A stretch of 64,000 nucleotides of DNA from Rhodamnia argentea (Eukaryota; Streptophyta; Magnoliopsida; Myrtales; Myrtaceae), in NCBI RefSeq assembly GCF_020921035.1, contig NC_063159.1, forward strand, positions 8,596,501 through 8,660,500, read 5' to 3'. The position numbers and the translations under genes were made by a program. The notes under the pieces were generated by a model that worked only from the letters and a program-made list of their open reading frames with translations, had not been told where the DNA came from and made no database searches. Positions 1-11,408 of the stretch are shown in pieces. The stretch's first letter is position 1. Each line of letters starts with the position of its first letter.

Positions 1-76
1 TATTACCATTTGCTATCCGACACAGAATTTCATGTACACAAAGAAATTCTTTAAAAGTCCATGCAATCACTCGTTA

Positions 77-349
77 TCATAATAAGGCTCCAAAATTATA
101 GTTCATATCCAATAGGGAAATGAAAATCAAAAGTTTAATACGGGGAAATGGTCTTTTGACATCAAGAGCATGGCGTATATGAGAATGCATCACGTAATTG
201 GCAGTAAGAATCCATCTTGATTTGAAACTCTCAATTTCAATGCTCTTTTTTAGGAAGTATATCAACAAATTTCCTATGAGATTATCATAGTTAATTAAGG
301 AACCAAATTGACAATATGCAAAAAGTTGTTGAGTTTTCGAGTCTAGCAC
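77..349 (-). repeat. Repeated segment downstream of TFIIS-like copy a1
   Basis: This 270-base block recurs at 9534-9806 (same strand) and, inverted, at about 8075-8345 and 17270-17530 on the plus strand. It can be read as a 90-codon frame here and in unit 2, but about a dozen residues differ with no conserved pattern and the inverted copies are not open. I read it as non-coding repeat, not a gene. It contains a TATTTATA word that may be a promoter remnant. Confidence 0.6.
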
Positions 350-463
350 TATAAATACATGTCGCAGTTCCTACCATGGAACATGGTAAACACATAAAGA
401 GAATTATACGGACTAAACCTCTCTCCTCCAAGCAATGTCCTAGCAGCTCCTAAGCAGGTGATC

Positions 464-1940
464 TTAACAGAATTTCCAATAAGTATTGTAGCTAACACAA
501 GAGACACAAGTCGTCGTTGGTTCGTCCGCGATCCTCCTTTGCATCTGGTAGTTAAGTGCATTTTCTCTCGCCGCATCGGCCATGGTTGAATTGATCCGTC
601 ATGGCTTCCGGTGCGGCTCCTAGCTCACACCTGGACAAAGCTTTCTCCTTTATTTGTTGATTTTGAAGTTGCCTCTCATCACTGGCCATTTCTTCCGTGG
701 TCATGTTTAGGAGCCTCTCCGGCTCGACGTGACCGAGAAGAAGTTTTCTCTGGAAATCCGCATTGTTGGGATCCTCAATGTTGAACATTATGGACCTGTA
801 CTTCCTCTTGTGGATGCCGTTCATATGACCCCAGTTCTAGAACAGAGTTGACTCAAGGGAGACAGCGATTCTAGGTGGGTCAGATCCGTTCACCTCGTCG
901 ATGATATCATTGCTGGCTTCACTAGAAACTCTGGACAAAGCCTCAAAGAGAAGTTCTCGTACTCTGTCCCTCATCGGGTCGTCGCATTTAGTCATCGCAG
1001 TAGACACTGGCTGAGCAGGTTTAGGGGACAACTTTTCAGAACCAGGAATTCCATTTGGCTCGAATTTCCTTTTCTTTGCTTCAGACTGGAAAGAGGAGGA
1101 GTTTTCTAACTTATTCTCCCTGGTTTTTGCGCATTCATGATGGTCCACACTTGCATTCCTCTTGCATCCTTTCGATTCTTCCATGACAATTTGTTTCCAC
1201 TGCTGTATCAAGTCGGATGCAAAAGCTTGTATCTTTTTCCTAGGATGTTTTGTAAGGCGTCTGAGACCTTTTCCAACCTAAAATCAAGGCCAGTAATATC
1301 GGTTCAGTTATGCATAATAATAGATAGAATAATGAAAAGATCAAAATATGAATAATGAATTTGTGGAGGAAAAGAAATTACCCTCTTAATGGAAAGAATT
1401 ATCACTTCGGATTTATTTCTTTGCATGACCTAGAAATATAAGGCTTCCGCCATTTTTACAAGACGAAATGTGTGGTCTCAATCGCGACGCTAGAAATTCT
1501 ATCTAGCAGTGTGGTTATCTTAGCGTTACCCTTGCCTATATTACATTACATCTACTCGAATTAAATGGAGATACCTATTCATTGTTCACCACATTCTACG
1601 TAAACTAAGGTCGAACGCAAAACAGCATACAACATTGAATATTCTCATCTGATTCTTGAACAAGAAAAGCACAATCGACAAAAATTCACACTCTCACTAG
1701 TCCTGCTCAGCTGATAACAAAGGAGAGATGAAAGCAAGCACATGCAAATCAGAAATAGAGACGAAGAAAAGGGAATATACCTGAGTGGAGTCGAGGACTT
1801 GAGTCGTGACCGGGAAGGACTTGAGGCGCTGCAAGGCGTTGATGCACCGTCCTTCTTCATCGGCCCCTCCACCTTTCCCATTCACAGCCGCCGCGTCTGC
1901 AGCTTTGCTTGCCAATCACCTCCACCAACTCCGCCTCCAT
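464..1940 (-). pseudogene. TFIIS-like pseudogene, copy a1 (unit 1)
   Basis: This is a broken copy of the plant gene for TFIIS, the factor that enters RNA polymerase II and triggers cleavage of backtracked RNA. Exon 1 (1781-1940) encodes the start of the N-terminal LW domain, and exon 2 runs from 1277 downward with the central domain (RELLFEALSRV, YRSIMFNIEDPNN, TTEEMASDERQ) and the C-terminal zinc ribbon, ending WKFC-stop at 464-466. Against copy a2, exon 1 lacks 5 bases just after the start. There is an in-frame TAG where a2 has CAA (Gln), near 837. An extra base sits in the zinc ribbon after CGERKCT. The last CxxC of the ribbon reads CVSY. It cannot make a normal TFIIS. Confidence 0.88.
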
Positions 1941-2060
1941 CTCTCCGCTTCAACTTCACCAACGTTAACACATAGCACATATCAATTCCTCCACATCCAA
2001 AACTACGTCAAACGCAGACAAAAGAAAATAACAACACTTCTACTGTATATAACGCTCTGT

Positions 2061-2383
2061 TTTTTTTTTTTTTTTAAGGTAAGTATGTATTGATCTTTCA
2101 AGAAACTAGATACAAAAGATACCGGACACAAAAAACCAAGAACTCAAAACGGCACAAAGTGTGACATGGAGAGTTCAACGGTGAACCAGTCGCAAAATAC
2201 ACCAAGAGAAGGGCCAAAGACAGGAGGCCACCAAGCTAATACATTGAAATAGAGAGCAAACAAACGGCCAACCAAGTATGGGGACCCGTTAACCAAAAAA
2301 CCAATGCTGGATGGGAGAGGAACCAGCAAAACAGTGAGGTAGGAGGCATGACCCGTTAACCAAAAAACCAAGTATGGGGACCC
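2061..2383 (-). mobile_element. Poly(A)-tailed retroposon (LINE or SINE 3' end), unit 1 only
   Basis: About 320 bases are absent from the matching place in unit 2 (near 11513-11530). The insertion is flanked by a direct repeat starting GTATATAACGCTCTG (2045 onward and 2384 onward). On the minus strand it ends in a run of about 15 A preceded by ACTTACCTT. These are the marks of target-primed reverse transcription. No reverse transcriptase frame is present. A direct repeat of about 26-30 bases inside the element (near 2274 and 2351) is unexplained. It is either a 5'-truncated LINE or a SINE; I see no clear tRNA-like head. Confidence 0.85.
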
Positions 2384-2452
2384 GTATATAACGCTCTGTT
2401 TTGTTCTACAAAACTAAAGAAATAACAACATTTCAACATACCCTTCAAAACT

Positions 2453-2470
2453 TTTTTTTTTGGGTAAGTG
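2453..2470 (-). mobile_element. Micro-insertion with poly(A) tail, unit 1 only
   Basis: An 18-base insertion is flanked by AAAACT on both sides and is absent from unit 2 near 11580. On the minus strand it reads CACTTACCC followed by A residues, matching the 3' end of the retroposon at 2061-2383. It looks like an extremely 5'-truncated insertion of the same family. Confidence 0.6.
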
Positions 2471-2479
2471 AAAACTATG

Positions 2480-5400
2480 TCTCTTGCTGTGTGAAAGTTC
2501 TACAGAGTTAATGGTTGTGATGGCACCACTAGCTTTTTTATTACATCACATTACTAGTAGATAAAAAACAAGAAAATACAATTCAAACACTATAAATTTC
2601 TCTTTCAATGTCTACACATTTTGCTAATTGGTTTATCACTTGAGAATGAGTTTTCATTTATGCATAATGGGATTGAAATTTACGCGATCTAAAAATTTTC
2701 AGATCGACCTAATTAACATAACGACAATAGCATGCAAAAATTATTTCTTGAAGTTAACCTCATATCATATTTGGTCACCAAGGAAATTTTGATAAAACTC
2801 ATAGGCAACATAAGTATCAAGGTTTGGATGAAATCTGTCCAGAGAATGATTAAATAGTCGTGGATTTAGATTCTACGGTAAGAAGATGAATTAACTCCAT
2901 TTTTCTTACTATTGATCATCATGACAAAAATGTCATTCAAAATCTATATTATGGATTCGAAATAGCGAACCTTAATCATATAGTCAAATGAAACCCTTAA
3001 AATAAGCTTTAAAAACATCGAAGCAAAAACAGTCCATCACTATTCGTTATTGCTTATAAACAAATAAAATTGCACTTAGGAAAGAAAGAAATGGGAATAT
3101 ATGTACTTTATCTATCGACGATACGAGAAGCACCAGCTGGAAGTAAACCTTGTTCGAAATCAACCTACAAAAAATGGTCATTCATAAAAAAAAATTGATA
3201 AATACATGTAAACGTTCACTTCTAAATATAAAGGGTAATCAAATAATCGGAGAGTTGTTAGATATGTGATTGTCTGGACTATCCAACGTAAAAATTGAAT
3301 TTGGAACATCTAAATAATATGGTTCGAAGTAATGTATTCCATGCCCTCCATGATACAACGATCTATCAGATTGTGTCCTTAGGCATCGCGATGCAATCAT
3401 TTACACTTGAAATTGATACTTCAAATATAACATTTCAGTCAAAATTTGTAGATTACAAAAGAAAAAGAAAATGAACAAAACTGATGCATAGAAGAATCAG
3501 AAGAAAAAAATCACCTGAAGAAATATGCTTGATCTATCAAATACATCTGAGATTCGAGCAGTCGATGTACTATACATAGCACTCGAATTCTTCTTCAAAT
3601 TTGACATAGGAAAATCAAGAAGGCCCAAGTTGAAAAACTACCTATGTAATCTAACACTAGGGAAAAAAAAAAAAGGGACATGACTTGGGGAAAAGGAACA
3701 ATAGAGCACATCAAAAAGTCGTTGCAACAAACATAGGTTAAGACAAAGGGATGAGATGATACCGAAATGAAGACAATCTCGAAGAAGACAAGTCTGCGGT
3801 GCAGAACTTGTCTCTGCTTATATTTTCCCTCCTCATGCCTAATCGAGTAAATTCAAACTTACCATATTGGAGAAATTTCTCATATTTGACATCCCTTTTT
3901 AGCTGCTGAGAAACCCTAATTCTAGTTGTACTTTTGTGTTTGGATTTCATTCATTGACTAGGATCATTTTGTTGAACTCAAATTCTCTTCATTGGTCTTC
4001 TGCTTTCCCTCTCTCACGATATCTAAAACGTTTCGATCTCAGTAGATGTTAATTTTTCCATAGATCTTCCAATGTCTGCTCCTTGCAAACAGAAACTATT
4101 TTGTCATACCACGTTGATAAAGTAAGCTCCGGAATCTAGAACGAGATTTTTGAAGTTAAATATGTACTTGTTCTCATATTGATAAGTGATGTATATAAGT
4201 TCGTTAGTTCAATTTCTCAAAAGTACAATTCACTAATCTACTTGCTTACTGATCGACCGCGCACTCTTTACTGTTATATATCCTTACTTTATTGGCTTTT
4301 TATTGATACCTTTTTTCTCGTTGGCAGACAGCTAGCAGTTATTGTATGTTTCCATTTTGGATTAGTTCATTATTATTAAGTATATTAAGCCGATATTGTG
4401 TCATCAACGACATAAGCTATCATGTCGTTATAGTGATCAATCCAAATTTTAACTTAGACACAAAAAACTTGCTAAGATATCAATTTCGTGGAAGAAAATC
4501 GGACAAAGCAAACTTTGTTGAAGGAAAGACAAGTATAGGGATTTAATAAACCATACACATTGATCTTTTCGTGGGAAATACAAAAACTATTTTAGCCTTA
4601 CTCTCTTTTGCTCATTCTAGATAGGTCTCCTTTGGGATACATCCTTTGTACTTACCAAAGCTATCTATGACCCTATATTATTATTAGTAGTTTGGCAAAT
4701 TAAGTGCTAGCCCAATCTGGTCAATTTTTCTGCATCAAGGCCAATTGGGTAAGTTTAAATATTTTGTACCCTATGTACTTACCAAATTATCTTTAAACCT
4801 ATCTGATTATTAATTGTTTGACTAATTAAGTGCTAATCCAATCCGGTCATTAACTTAAAAAAACTGTGTCATTAACTATTTTTAGGGCACTTGAATTCCA
4901 GTTTTAGATTTTCCTTTTGTTGTCATTTATTTGATATGGTTGTATTAAAATCCTTTCCTTAGTGCCTAATTAAATGCTAGCCCAATCTGATCATTTTTGG
5001 AAACATATAGGATTTTTCCTTGTGAATAAAGGAAATGACTAATTTGACATTGTATATCCAATATCGCAGTAAGTTACGACCAGCAACTGGAGTAAGGTCT
5101 TAAATGATAAATATTTAGTAAAGTAGCTTCAGTATTCCAATAAAAAAAAGTAGCTTAAATATTAACAAACAAAACTGGATGTGTAAGAAACGAGAAAGCG
5201 AAAGCTAGGTACATCTGAACTTTTGAAACCTAAGAAACTAAGAATATGAATTATCTTGCCCAAAAACTGATAAAAGTGATAAGAAGATTGTTATGTTCCT
5301 ATGCTTATAATGATTGTGTTGTGGACGAAAGCATAACTTGTTATCAAATGGTGAATCAATCGCCAGGATAATTACCATCTAGTATTCGTATTAGAACAAT

Positions 5401-5680
5401 TTACGACATTAAATCAATATGCAAGAGGGAGTGCACGTCCTCTTTCCAGACAGATACACGTGAATAGTAGTAAAGAAAGAATTTTGAAAAACAGGCAACC
5501 CCTTATGTTTAATTATAGAACATACAGGTGATGGCTCCATCGGATCTCATATGAATAACTCATCGAAGTTAACAAAAAGTAACTGCAAAAAAAGAAAAGT
5601 AACCAGAACACGATTCTACAAATTCAGTATCCGCTCAAAATTGCAATGACCCAGTCATGTCATTATTGAAGTATTGTCCA
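2480..5680. other. AT-rich spacer of unit 1, no gene seen
   Basis: No convincing coding region is visible on either strand. The stretch is colinear with about 11590-15030 of unit 2. It includes a block (about 4150-4800) containing ATCAACGACATAAG and ATCAAGGCCAATTGGGTAAG that recurs in unit 2 (about 13560-14260), partly on the 8.4 kb and 17.6 kb tails, and in the remnant at 20.4-21.4 kb. Confidence 0.6.
5130..5146 (+). mobile_element. Micro-insertion with poly(A) tail, unit 1 only
   Basis: A 17-base insertion (CAGTATTCCAAT plus A residues) is flanked by the direct repeat AAAGTAGCTT (5120-5129 and 5147-5156). Unit 2 has a single copy of the target and no insert near 14510. This is consistent with a hyper-truncated retroposon or poly(A)-primed repair. 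Confidence 0.6.
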
Positions 5681-5689
5681 CATCGCTTT

Positions 5690-6160
5690 ATTAGCTAGAG
5701 AGGGGTGAATAATAGTGATATTAGAGAACTTGAAAAATCAATGCGGAATTTAAATTAACAAGTTCAGATCCAAGTTTAGTCTCAACAAAAATGGCGATTA
5801 GATTCAGTTTGTGCACAATATACTACCAATGACAATGTATGAGAGTTGAGAAATAGAGAAAATTGCACGGAAACTTTATAGTGGTTCGATTTAGATCAAG
5901 CCCACGTCCACTCTCCATACTTACAGTCTATTGGCTGGATTTCACTAGTCAATTTACTACCAATGATAATGAATTATGGTACTCGAGTTGATAGATCACA
6001 CTATCTCACACTCAATCACTCTAATGAAGCCTCTCAAGAATTATAGTTTATATACTCGAGTTGTCCCACATCCCTTAAAAATGGGTCCTACATAATCTTT
6101 ATATTCAAGTGGTCTCTCTTTACCTACTAATTTGAGCTTTTGGAATAGACTTTCTAATAC
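5690..6160 (-). mobile_element. LTR-like fossil (Copia-type style), unit 1
   Basis: The block carries an AGAGGGGTGAAT word near one end and GACTTTCTAA near the other, the style of plant Copia long terminal repeats, with no internal coding region beside it. The matching block in unit 2 is 15039-15485, so it predates the duplication. It looks like an old solo LTR, lying just downstream of TFIIS-like copy b1. Ends and family are uncertain. Confidence 0.45.
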
Positions 6161-6196
6161 CATTATCATGTCCTAACTGCTCCTAAGCAAGCGATC

Positions 6197-7166
6197 TTAA
6201 CAAAACTTTCAATAGGTATTACACTTAAATGACATATGCCGTCATTGGTTCGTCCGCTCATACATGGACAAAGCTTTCTCCTTTATCTGTTGATTTTGAA
6301 GTTGCCTCTCATCACTTGGCATTTCTTCCTTGGTCAAGTTCAGCAGCCTCTCGACTTGACATGGCCGAGAAGAACTTTTCTCCTGAAATCCGGGTTGTTG
6401 GGATCCTTTAAACATTATGGACGTTGATAGCTTCTCCAGAAACTGGGGACAAAGCCTTGAAGAGAAGTTCTCCTACTCTGTCCCTTATAGAGTTGTTGCA
6501 TTTAGTCACTGAAGCAGAAGCAAATAGCGGGTGAGCAGGATTAGGAGACAACTTGTTCACGTTACAATTCGGCTTCTATTCAAAAATACAAACATCCGAC
6601 CTTGAAATTTTCTTAGAATCAGGAATACTTTTCCTTATCTTTGCTTCAAACCGGAAAGAGGAGGATTTTTTACCTTATTCTTGTTAGGATTTGGGGCATA
6701 ATTAAATTGAAGTAAAACGTAAAGCGAGAAAGAGAAATCGAGATACAAGATTTTATCTTGGTTCACCCTTAAACTAGGGCTACGTCCAGCAGAGGATTCC
6801 ACTGTAATTAGCACATCGCACCTCTCGTTATATTACTTAATTACAAGCGAAAAAGAGTATATATAGCAGTAGCTATTCATGAACCTAAACACAAACTACT
6901 AATGAAAAATTATGAGCTTAAATCGTAAAAACCCTCTGGTGTCCAGAGGGACCCATGTACTTTCCGATTTCATGGGAGTATGAACTACACTCCAACAATT
7001 TTCCCTGGCTTTCGCACACTCATTATGGTTACCACTACCATTCTTCTTGCATCCCTTTGATACTTCCATTATAATATATTTCCATAGCTAAATCAAGTGG
7101 GATGCAAAAGCTTGCATCTTCTTAATTCCTAGGATGTTTCGTCAAGCGTCTAGGACCTTTCCCAAC
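6197..7166 (-). pseudogene. TFIIS-like pseudogene, copy b1 (unit 1)
   Basis: Minus-strand sequence matches TFIIS exon 2 from GKGLRRLTKHP-like (7166, just after an intact TTAG acceptor) through the linker and central domain to the end of the zinc ribbon near 6197. The reading frame is lost in several places, part of the central domain is deleted near 6415-6430, and an exon 1 is not found upstream. A solo LTR (6682-6997) interrupts the linker. Copy b2 in unit 2 is its partner and lacks that insertion. Confidence 0.8.
6682..6997 (-). mobile_element. Solo LTR of a Copia-type retrotransposon
   Basis: A 316-base block begins TG (TGTTGGAGTGTAG on the minus strand) and ends CA (TCCTAACA), with near-matching 5-base flanks (attct and atttt on the plus strand). 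The corresponding site in TFIIS-like copy b2 is empty, so it inserted after the unit duplication. No internal retrotransposon part is present: an old, inactive solo LTR. Confidence 0.75.
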
Positions 7167-8540
7167 CTAAGAAGTTCCGTCCATGGAAGAATAGAAAAGA
7201 GTGAGTGCGGCAAGTAAGCACAAGGAGAAAGGTTGCATATTAGGGCAGACATAATAACTGCACAGTAGGCAATGATGATGGACTACTGCCATCTGAATAC
7301 TGATTTGTAGGTGATAAAACTTCAATAACTGGATCATAGAAAGCCTTGGTAATCTATATTTGCTAATTAGAGTTGGTGAAATCTTATTTTCATACTGTTA
7401 TGGCCTAATTTTTGTTTAATACATGCCAAATAACTCTTCCAATTAGGGCTGTCCAACAGGACAGGACCGCTCTCAATGCCAAATTTTTTGATCTAGTTCC
7501 CGGTTCCAAGTGACGAACCCCCCCTGAACCAAACTATTCGGACCAAATTTGGAATTGGTTTCATAAAGTTTAAAAATCTTTACCTTTATTCTTACATCTT
7601 TTCCTCGAAAACCTCCAAACCCTCATTCTCTAGTGATAATTTTTTCTTTTTTTTTAAACGGGACCTAAAAGTTTTCAAAGGACCTAATTATCATATACAT
7701 AGTAGCATCCAAAGGGGATATGAACGGGGAGAAAAGAACTTGGCTTAGCCAACGAGGAGCGAAGATTGACGGCAAGCACAAGAAACTTACGTAATTTCTC
7801 CTATGCGTTTCTTCTACGTATGAGGTCAGCTCGAGTAGTACGAACCCTAATCGGGGTTCCATAGGAGAACTCAATCGGGCTACATGGCTACAGATCGTTA
7901 ACTCCCGCTGATCAATTTACATCTGAAGCGGCTGGAATTCCTGGATGGGAAATCAGAAGGGAGAGGCAAGCTGGAGCTCGTCCGCTGGTATTATCTCCGT
8001 CGCTATGGGCCGCAGTTCAAAGGGTGTCTTTTGAAAAATTTTATATTATCATACAGTAATGTGTTTGTCATGTTTTGTCATATGAGCGACCAGGTTGTAT
8101 TTATAGCACTAGACTTGAAATCTTAAGAAATCTCTCCATATTCTCAATTTGATTCTTTGATTAATTATGATAATCTCATTGGCAATTTAAGTCGATATTT
8201 CTATGAAAGCAGCATTTGAGGTTAGAGCTTTAAATCGAGACGGATTCTTAGTACCAATTTATGATGCGTTCCCATATCCCTCATGCTCTTCATGCATCGT
8301 ATCAAACTTTTAATTCTCCTTTCTATACTGGATACAAAAGATATTATACCATATACTCTTCTGCCCATCCTAGGTAGGTCTACTTTGGAAACAACTTGCT
8401 CACCCGCCAATACACGTCATGACATATCTTCGTGCATTCAATTTTCTAAATCAAGGCTAATTGGGTAAGTTTAACCTTCCTGTATTCTATACATTTACCA
8501 AATTATTAATGAATTTGTATATTAATTAGCTGCATAATTA
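7167..8540. other. Unit 1 right half: unidentified transcribed-looking DNA
   Basis: The block is colinear with about 16390-17930 of unit 2. It includes a stretch (about 7660-7890) with two CTACGTA-like words and ACCCTAATCG, repeated at about 16910-17160, that might be an old 5' untranslated region on the minus strand. No reading frame is conserved between the two units. A GGTTC-rich patch lies at 7440-7560. Confidence 0.4.
8075..8345 (+). repeat. Inverted copy of the 77-349 block
   Basis: On the plus strand this matches the minus strand of 77-349 and 9534-9806, including TATTTATAGCACTAGACTTG and GATAATCTCATTGGCAATTT. A fourth copy lies at about 17270-17530. The block therefore occurs once in each orientation within each unit. 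Confidence 0.75.
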
Positions 8541-9081
8541 GGAGAGATGATTGGTTCTGGAGTAGGTTGGTTCAAGATTTAGAACCAGGAACCAACCCTT
8601 TAGAGTTGGTTTTCAAATTCGAAACGAGAACATACCCAATTGACCCCGAAATCGGCCTGGAACCAGTCTAGTCGGTTCTAGGGTCAAATTTTGGTTTCAT
8701 TTTATTATATATGCCATATGCATGTGTCAACACTATGAATATAATTCTTTCTGCTTAAGGATAATATGTCTAATGTATTTAATTTCAAATACTATTTTCT
8801 AATTAAAATAAGAGAAAAAATTTACATTAAGATTTAGGATAAATCGATTCAAAATCGGTTCGGTTCCGGGTTCTACTCTAGAAACGGCTTTGTAAGTTCC
8901 TGGTTCCATATTTTCAAGTAGAACTAGCCAATTCACGGTATAGAACCAAAAAATAAATTGGTCAAGGCCGGTTCCTAATTTTGGAACCGAGAACTGGACC
9001 GATCCCCTTGTGAATTGCCCTTGAGCTACTTGGGTATGGCCGATTTCCGAGTTAATTTGGCCTAGTTGATCACCCCTTGTA
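8541..9081. mobile_element. GGTTC/GAACC-rich hAT-like nonautonomous element, unit 1
   Basis: The block is rich in GGTTC and GAACC words and is bounded by GAGATGATTGGTTC on the left and the reverse of AAGGGGTGATCAAC on the right, resembling the TAGGGGTGAGCA ends of plant hAT-type elements (compare 61746-62501). A matching block at about 17930-18500 shows it predates the duplication. No clear target duplication remains. Confidence 0.45.
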
Positions 9082-9120
9082 AATATATGGGAAAATTCCT
9101 ACAAAAGCCTAAACTTTCTC

Positions 9121-9456
9121 AATGTTGAGGACTGATTTTGATTTTTGAACCAGATATAGCTTATTATTTGTTCCTCAATTGAAAATGAATAGTTTGAAAT
9201 AAATTATTTTCTATTATTAATCAGAAAATAAGCCTTTTATGAAAATATTTTGTTCTCTTTTATTATATTCCTTTACAACCTCAGTATTAATAAAGGTTAA
9301 AGCAAATTGCCTCAAAGTTAAACATCTTTTAGATGGAACACATGAAAGCAATTTGAATCTCCAGGGAGATGCAATTAGAGGTAATGACAATTATGACATT
9401 ACTAGATTGTGGTTAATTGGTTGTCAAAAGGAATTTTCGCATAAAGGTTCATAAGA
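9121..9456. other. Spacer between duplication units
   Basis: About 335 bases lie between the right end of unit 1 and the start of unit 2. They are AT-rich, without gene features. No homologous block is seen right of unit 2. Confidence 0.5.
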
Positions 9457-9920
9457 TATTACCATTTTCTACCCTGACACAGATTTTCATAAACACAAAG
9501 AAATTCTTAAAAAGTCCATGCAATCACATATTATCATAATAAGGCTCGAAAATTATAGTTCATATCCAATGGGGAAATGAAAATCAAAAGTTTAATATGG
9601 CAAAATGGTCTTTTGGCATCAAGAGCATGACGTATACGGGAATGCATCACGTAATTGGTAATAAGAATCCATCTCGATTCAAAACTCTCAATTTTAATGC
9701 TCTTTTTCAGGAAGTATATCAGCAAATTGCCGATGAGATTATCATAGTTAATTAAGGAACCAAATTGACAATATGCAAAAAGTTGTTGTGTTTTCAAGTC
9801 TACCACTATAAATATATGTTGCAGTTCCTACCATGGAACATGATAAACACATAAAAAGAATTATACAGACTAAACCTCTCTCCTCTAAGCAATGTCCTAG
9901 CAGCTCCTAAGCAGGTGATC

Positions 9921-11408
9921 TTAACAGAATTTCCAATAAGTATTGTAGTTAACACAAGCGACATATGTCGCTGTTGGTTCGTCCGCGATCCTCCTCCGCA
10001 TCTAGTAGTCAAGTGCCTTTTCTCCCGCCGCATCAGCCACGGTTGAGTTGATCCATCATGGCTTCTGGTGCAGTTCCTAGCTCACACCTGGACAAAGCTC
10101 TCTCCTTTATTTGTTGATTTCGAAGCTGCCTCTCATTACTGGCCATTTCTTCCGTGGTCATGTTCAGGAGCCTCTCTGGCTCGACGTGGCCGAGAAGCGG
10201 TTTTCTCCGGAAATCCGGATTGTTGGGATCCTTAATGTTGAACATTATGGACCTGTACTTCATCTTGTGGGTGCCGTTCATACAACCCCAATTTTGGAAC
10301 AGAGTTGACTCAACGGAGACAGCGATGCTAGATGGGTCACATGCGTTCACCTCGTCGATGATGTCGTTGCTGGCTTCACCAGAAACTCTGGACAAAGCCT
10401 CGAAGAGAAGTTCCCGTGCTCTGTCCCTCATCAGGTCGTCGTATTTAGCCACCATAGCAGACACCGGCTGAGCAGGATTAGGAGACAGCTTTTCAGAATC
10501 AGGAGTTCCATTTGGCTCGGTTTTCCTTTTCTTTGCTTCCGACTGGAAAGAGGAGGAGTTTTCTACCTTATTCTCCCCAGTTTTTGCACATTCATGATTG
10601 TCCACACTTGCATTCCTCTTGCATCCTTTCGATTCTTCCATGACAATTTGTTTCCACTGCTGAATCAAGTCGGATGCAAAAGCTTGTATCTTTTTCCTAG
10701 GATGTTTTGTAAGGCGCCTAAGACCTTTCCCAACCTAAAATCAAGGCCAGTGATATCGGTTCAGTTACGCATAATAAGAGATGGAATGATGAAAAGATCG
10801 AAATATGAATAACGAATTTGTGGACGAAAAAAAATTACCCTCTTAAAGGAAATAATTATCACTCGGATTTATTTCTTTACATGAACTAGGAATGTAAGGC
10901 TTTCTGTTGCCTTCTTGACAAGACGAAATGTGCGGTCTCAACTGCGATGCTAGAAATTCTATCTAACGTTGTCGTTATCCTAATATGTTACATCTACTCC
11001 AATTAAATACTCAAGCAGCAAGCCCATCTAAAGCTAATTTCTAGAAAATAGAGATACCTATTCATTGTTCACCACATCCTACATAAACTAAGGTCTAACG
11101 CACAACAGCATACAACGTTGAATATTTTCATTTAATTCTTGAACCAGAAAAGCACAATCGAAGAAAATTCACTCTCTCACAGGTCCTGCTCAGCTGATAA
11201 CAAAATCCTTGGTCATATTAAAGGAATGATGAAAGGGACATACCTGAGTGGAGACGAGGACTTGAGTCGTGACCGGGAAGGACTTGAGGCGCTGCAAGGC
11301 GTCGATGCACCGCCCTTCTTCGTCGGCCCCTCCGCCTTTCCCATTCACAGCCGCCGCATCCGCAGCTTTGCTGGCCAATCGGAACACCTCCACCAACTCT
11401 GCCTCCAT
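9921..11408 (-). pseudogene. TFIIS-like gene lacking an intact zinc ribbon, copy a2 (unit 2)
   Basis: This is the best-preserved copy. Exon 1 (11244-11408, 55 codons) starts MEAELVEVFRLASKAADAAA and ends at a GT donor. The intron is 10735-11243. Exon 2 (10734 downward) begins VGKGLRRLTKHPRKK. Together they give 288 uninterrupted codons: the LW domain (about residues 1-85), a linker with a basic AKKRK patch, and the central polymerase-binding domain (about 155-280; RELLFEALSRVSGEA, YRSIMFNIKDPNN, TTEEMASNERQ). The frame stops at TGA (10033-10035), where copy a1 has CGA (Arg). Arabidopsis TFIIS is about 378 residues. Beyond the stop the zinc ribbon is still readable, with the acidic ADEP hairpin and a WKFC end, but it carries further breaks, one ribbon Cys reads Gly, and its last CxxC reads CVNY. 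It may be a pseudogene or could express a ribbon-less TFIIS; the sequence alone cannot decide. Confidence 0.8.

Larger units (their letters stand above)
1..9120. repeat. Unit 1 of a ~9.1 kb tandem duplication
   Basis: The segment matches 9457-18545 in the same order and orientation: TFIIS-like copy, AT-rich spacer, LTR-like fossil, second TFIIS-like copy, and a plus-strand tail rich in GGTTC/GAACC words. Corresponding points sit about 9457 bases apart at the left end and about 9.3-9.4 kb apart further right, the shift being due to indels. Homology ends near 9120, where the two copies diverge after the shared word CCTAAACTTTCTC. The left end may run off the window. By eye the arms are roughly 85-90% identical, so this is not a recent event. 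Confidence 0.9.

Noticed and set aside
77-349. 90-codon frame with a same-length partner at 9534-9806
   Set aside because: Both are just arms of the tandem duplication. Differences fall mostly in first and second codon positions, and the two inverted copies are not open, so there is no sign of coding selection.
349-576. 75-codon minus-strand frame, with a partner at 9806-10033
   Set aside because: It is the zinc-ribbon region of the TFIIS-like copies read in the wrong phase.
10154-10471. 105-codon plus-strand frame
   Set aside because: Antisense shadow of the TFIIS central domain.
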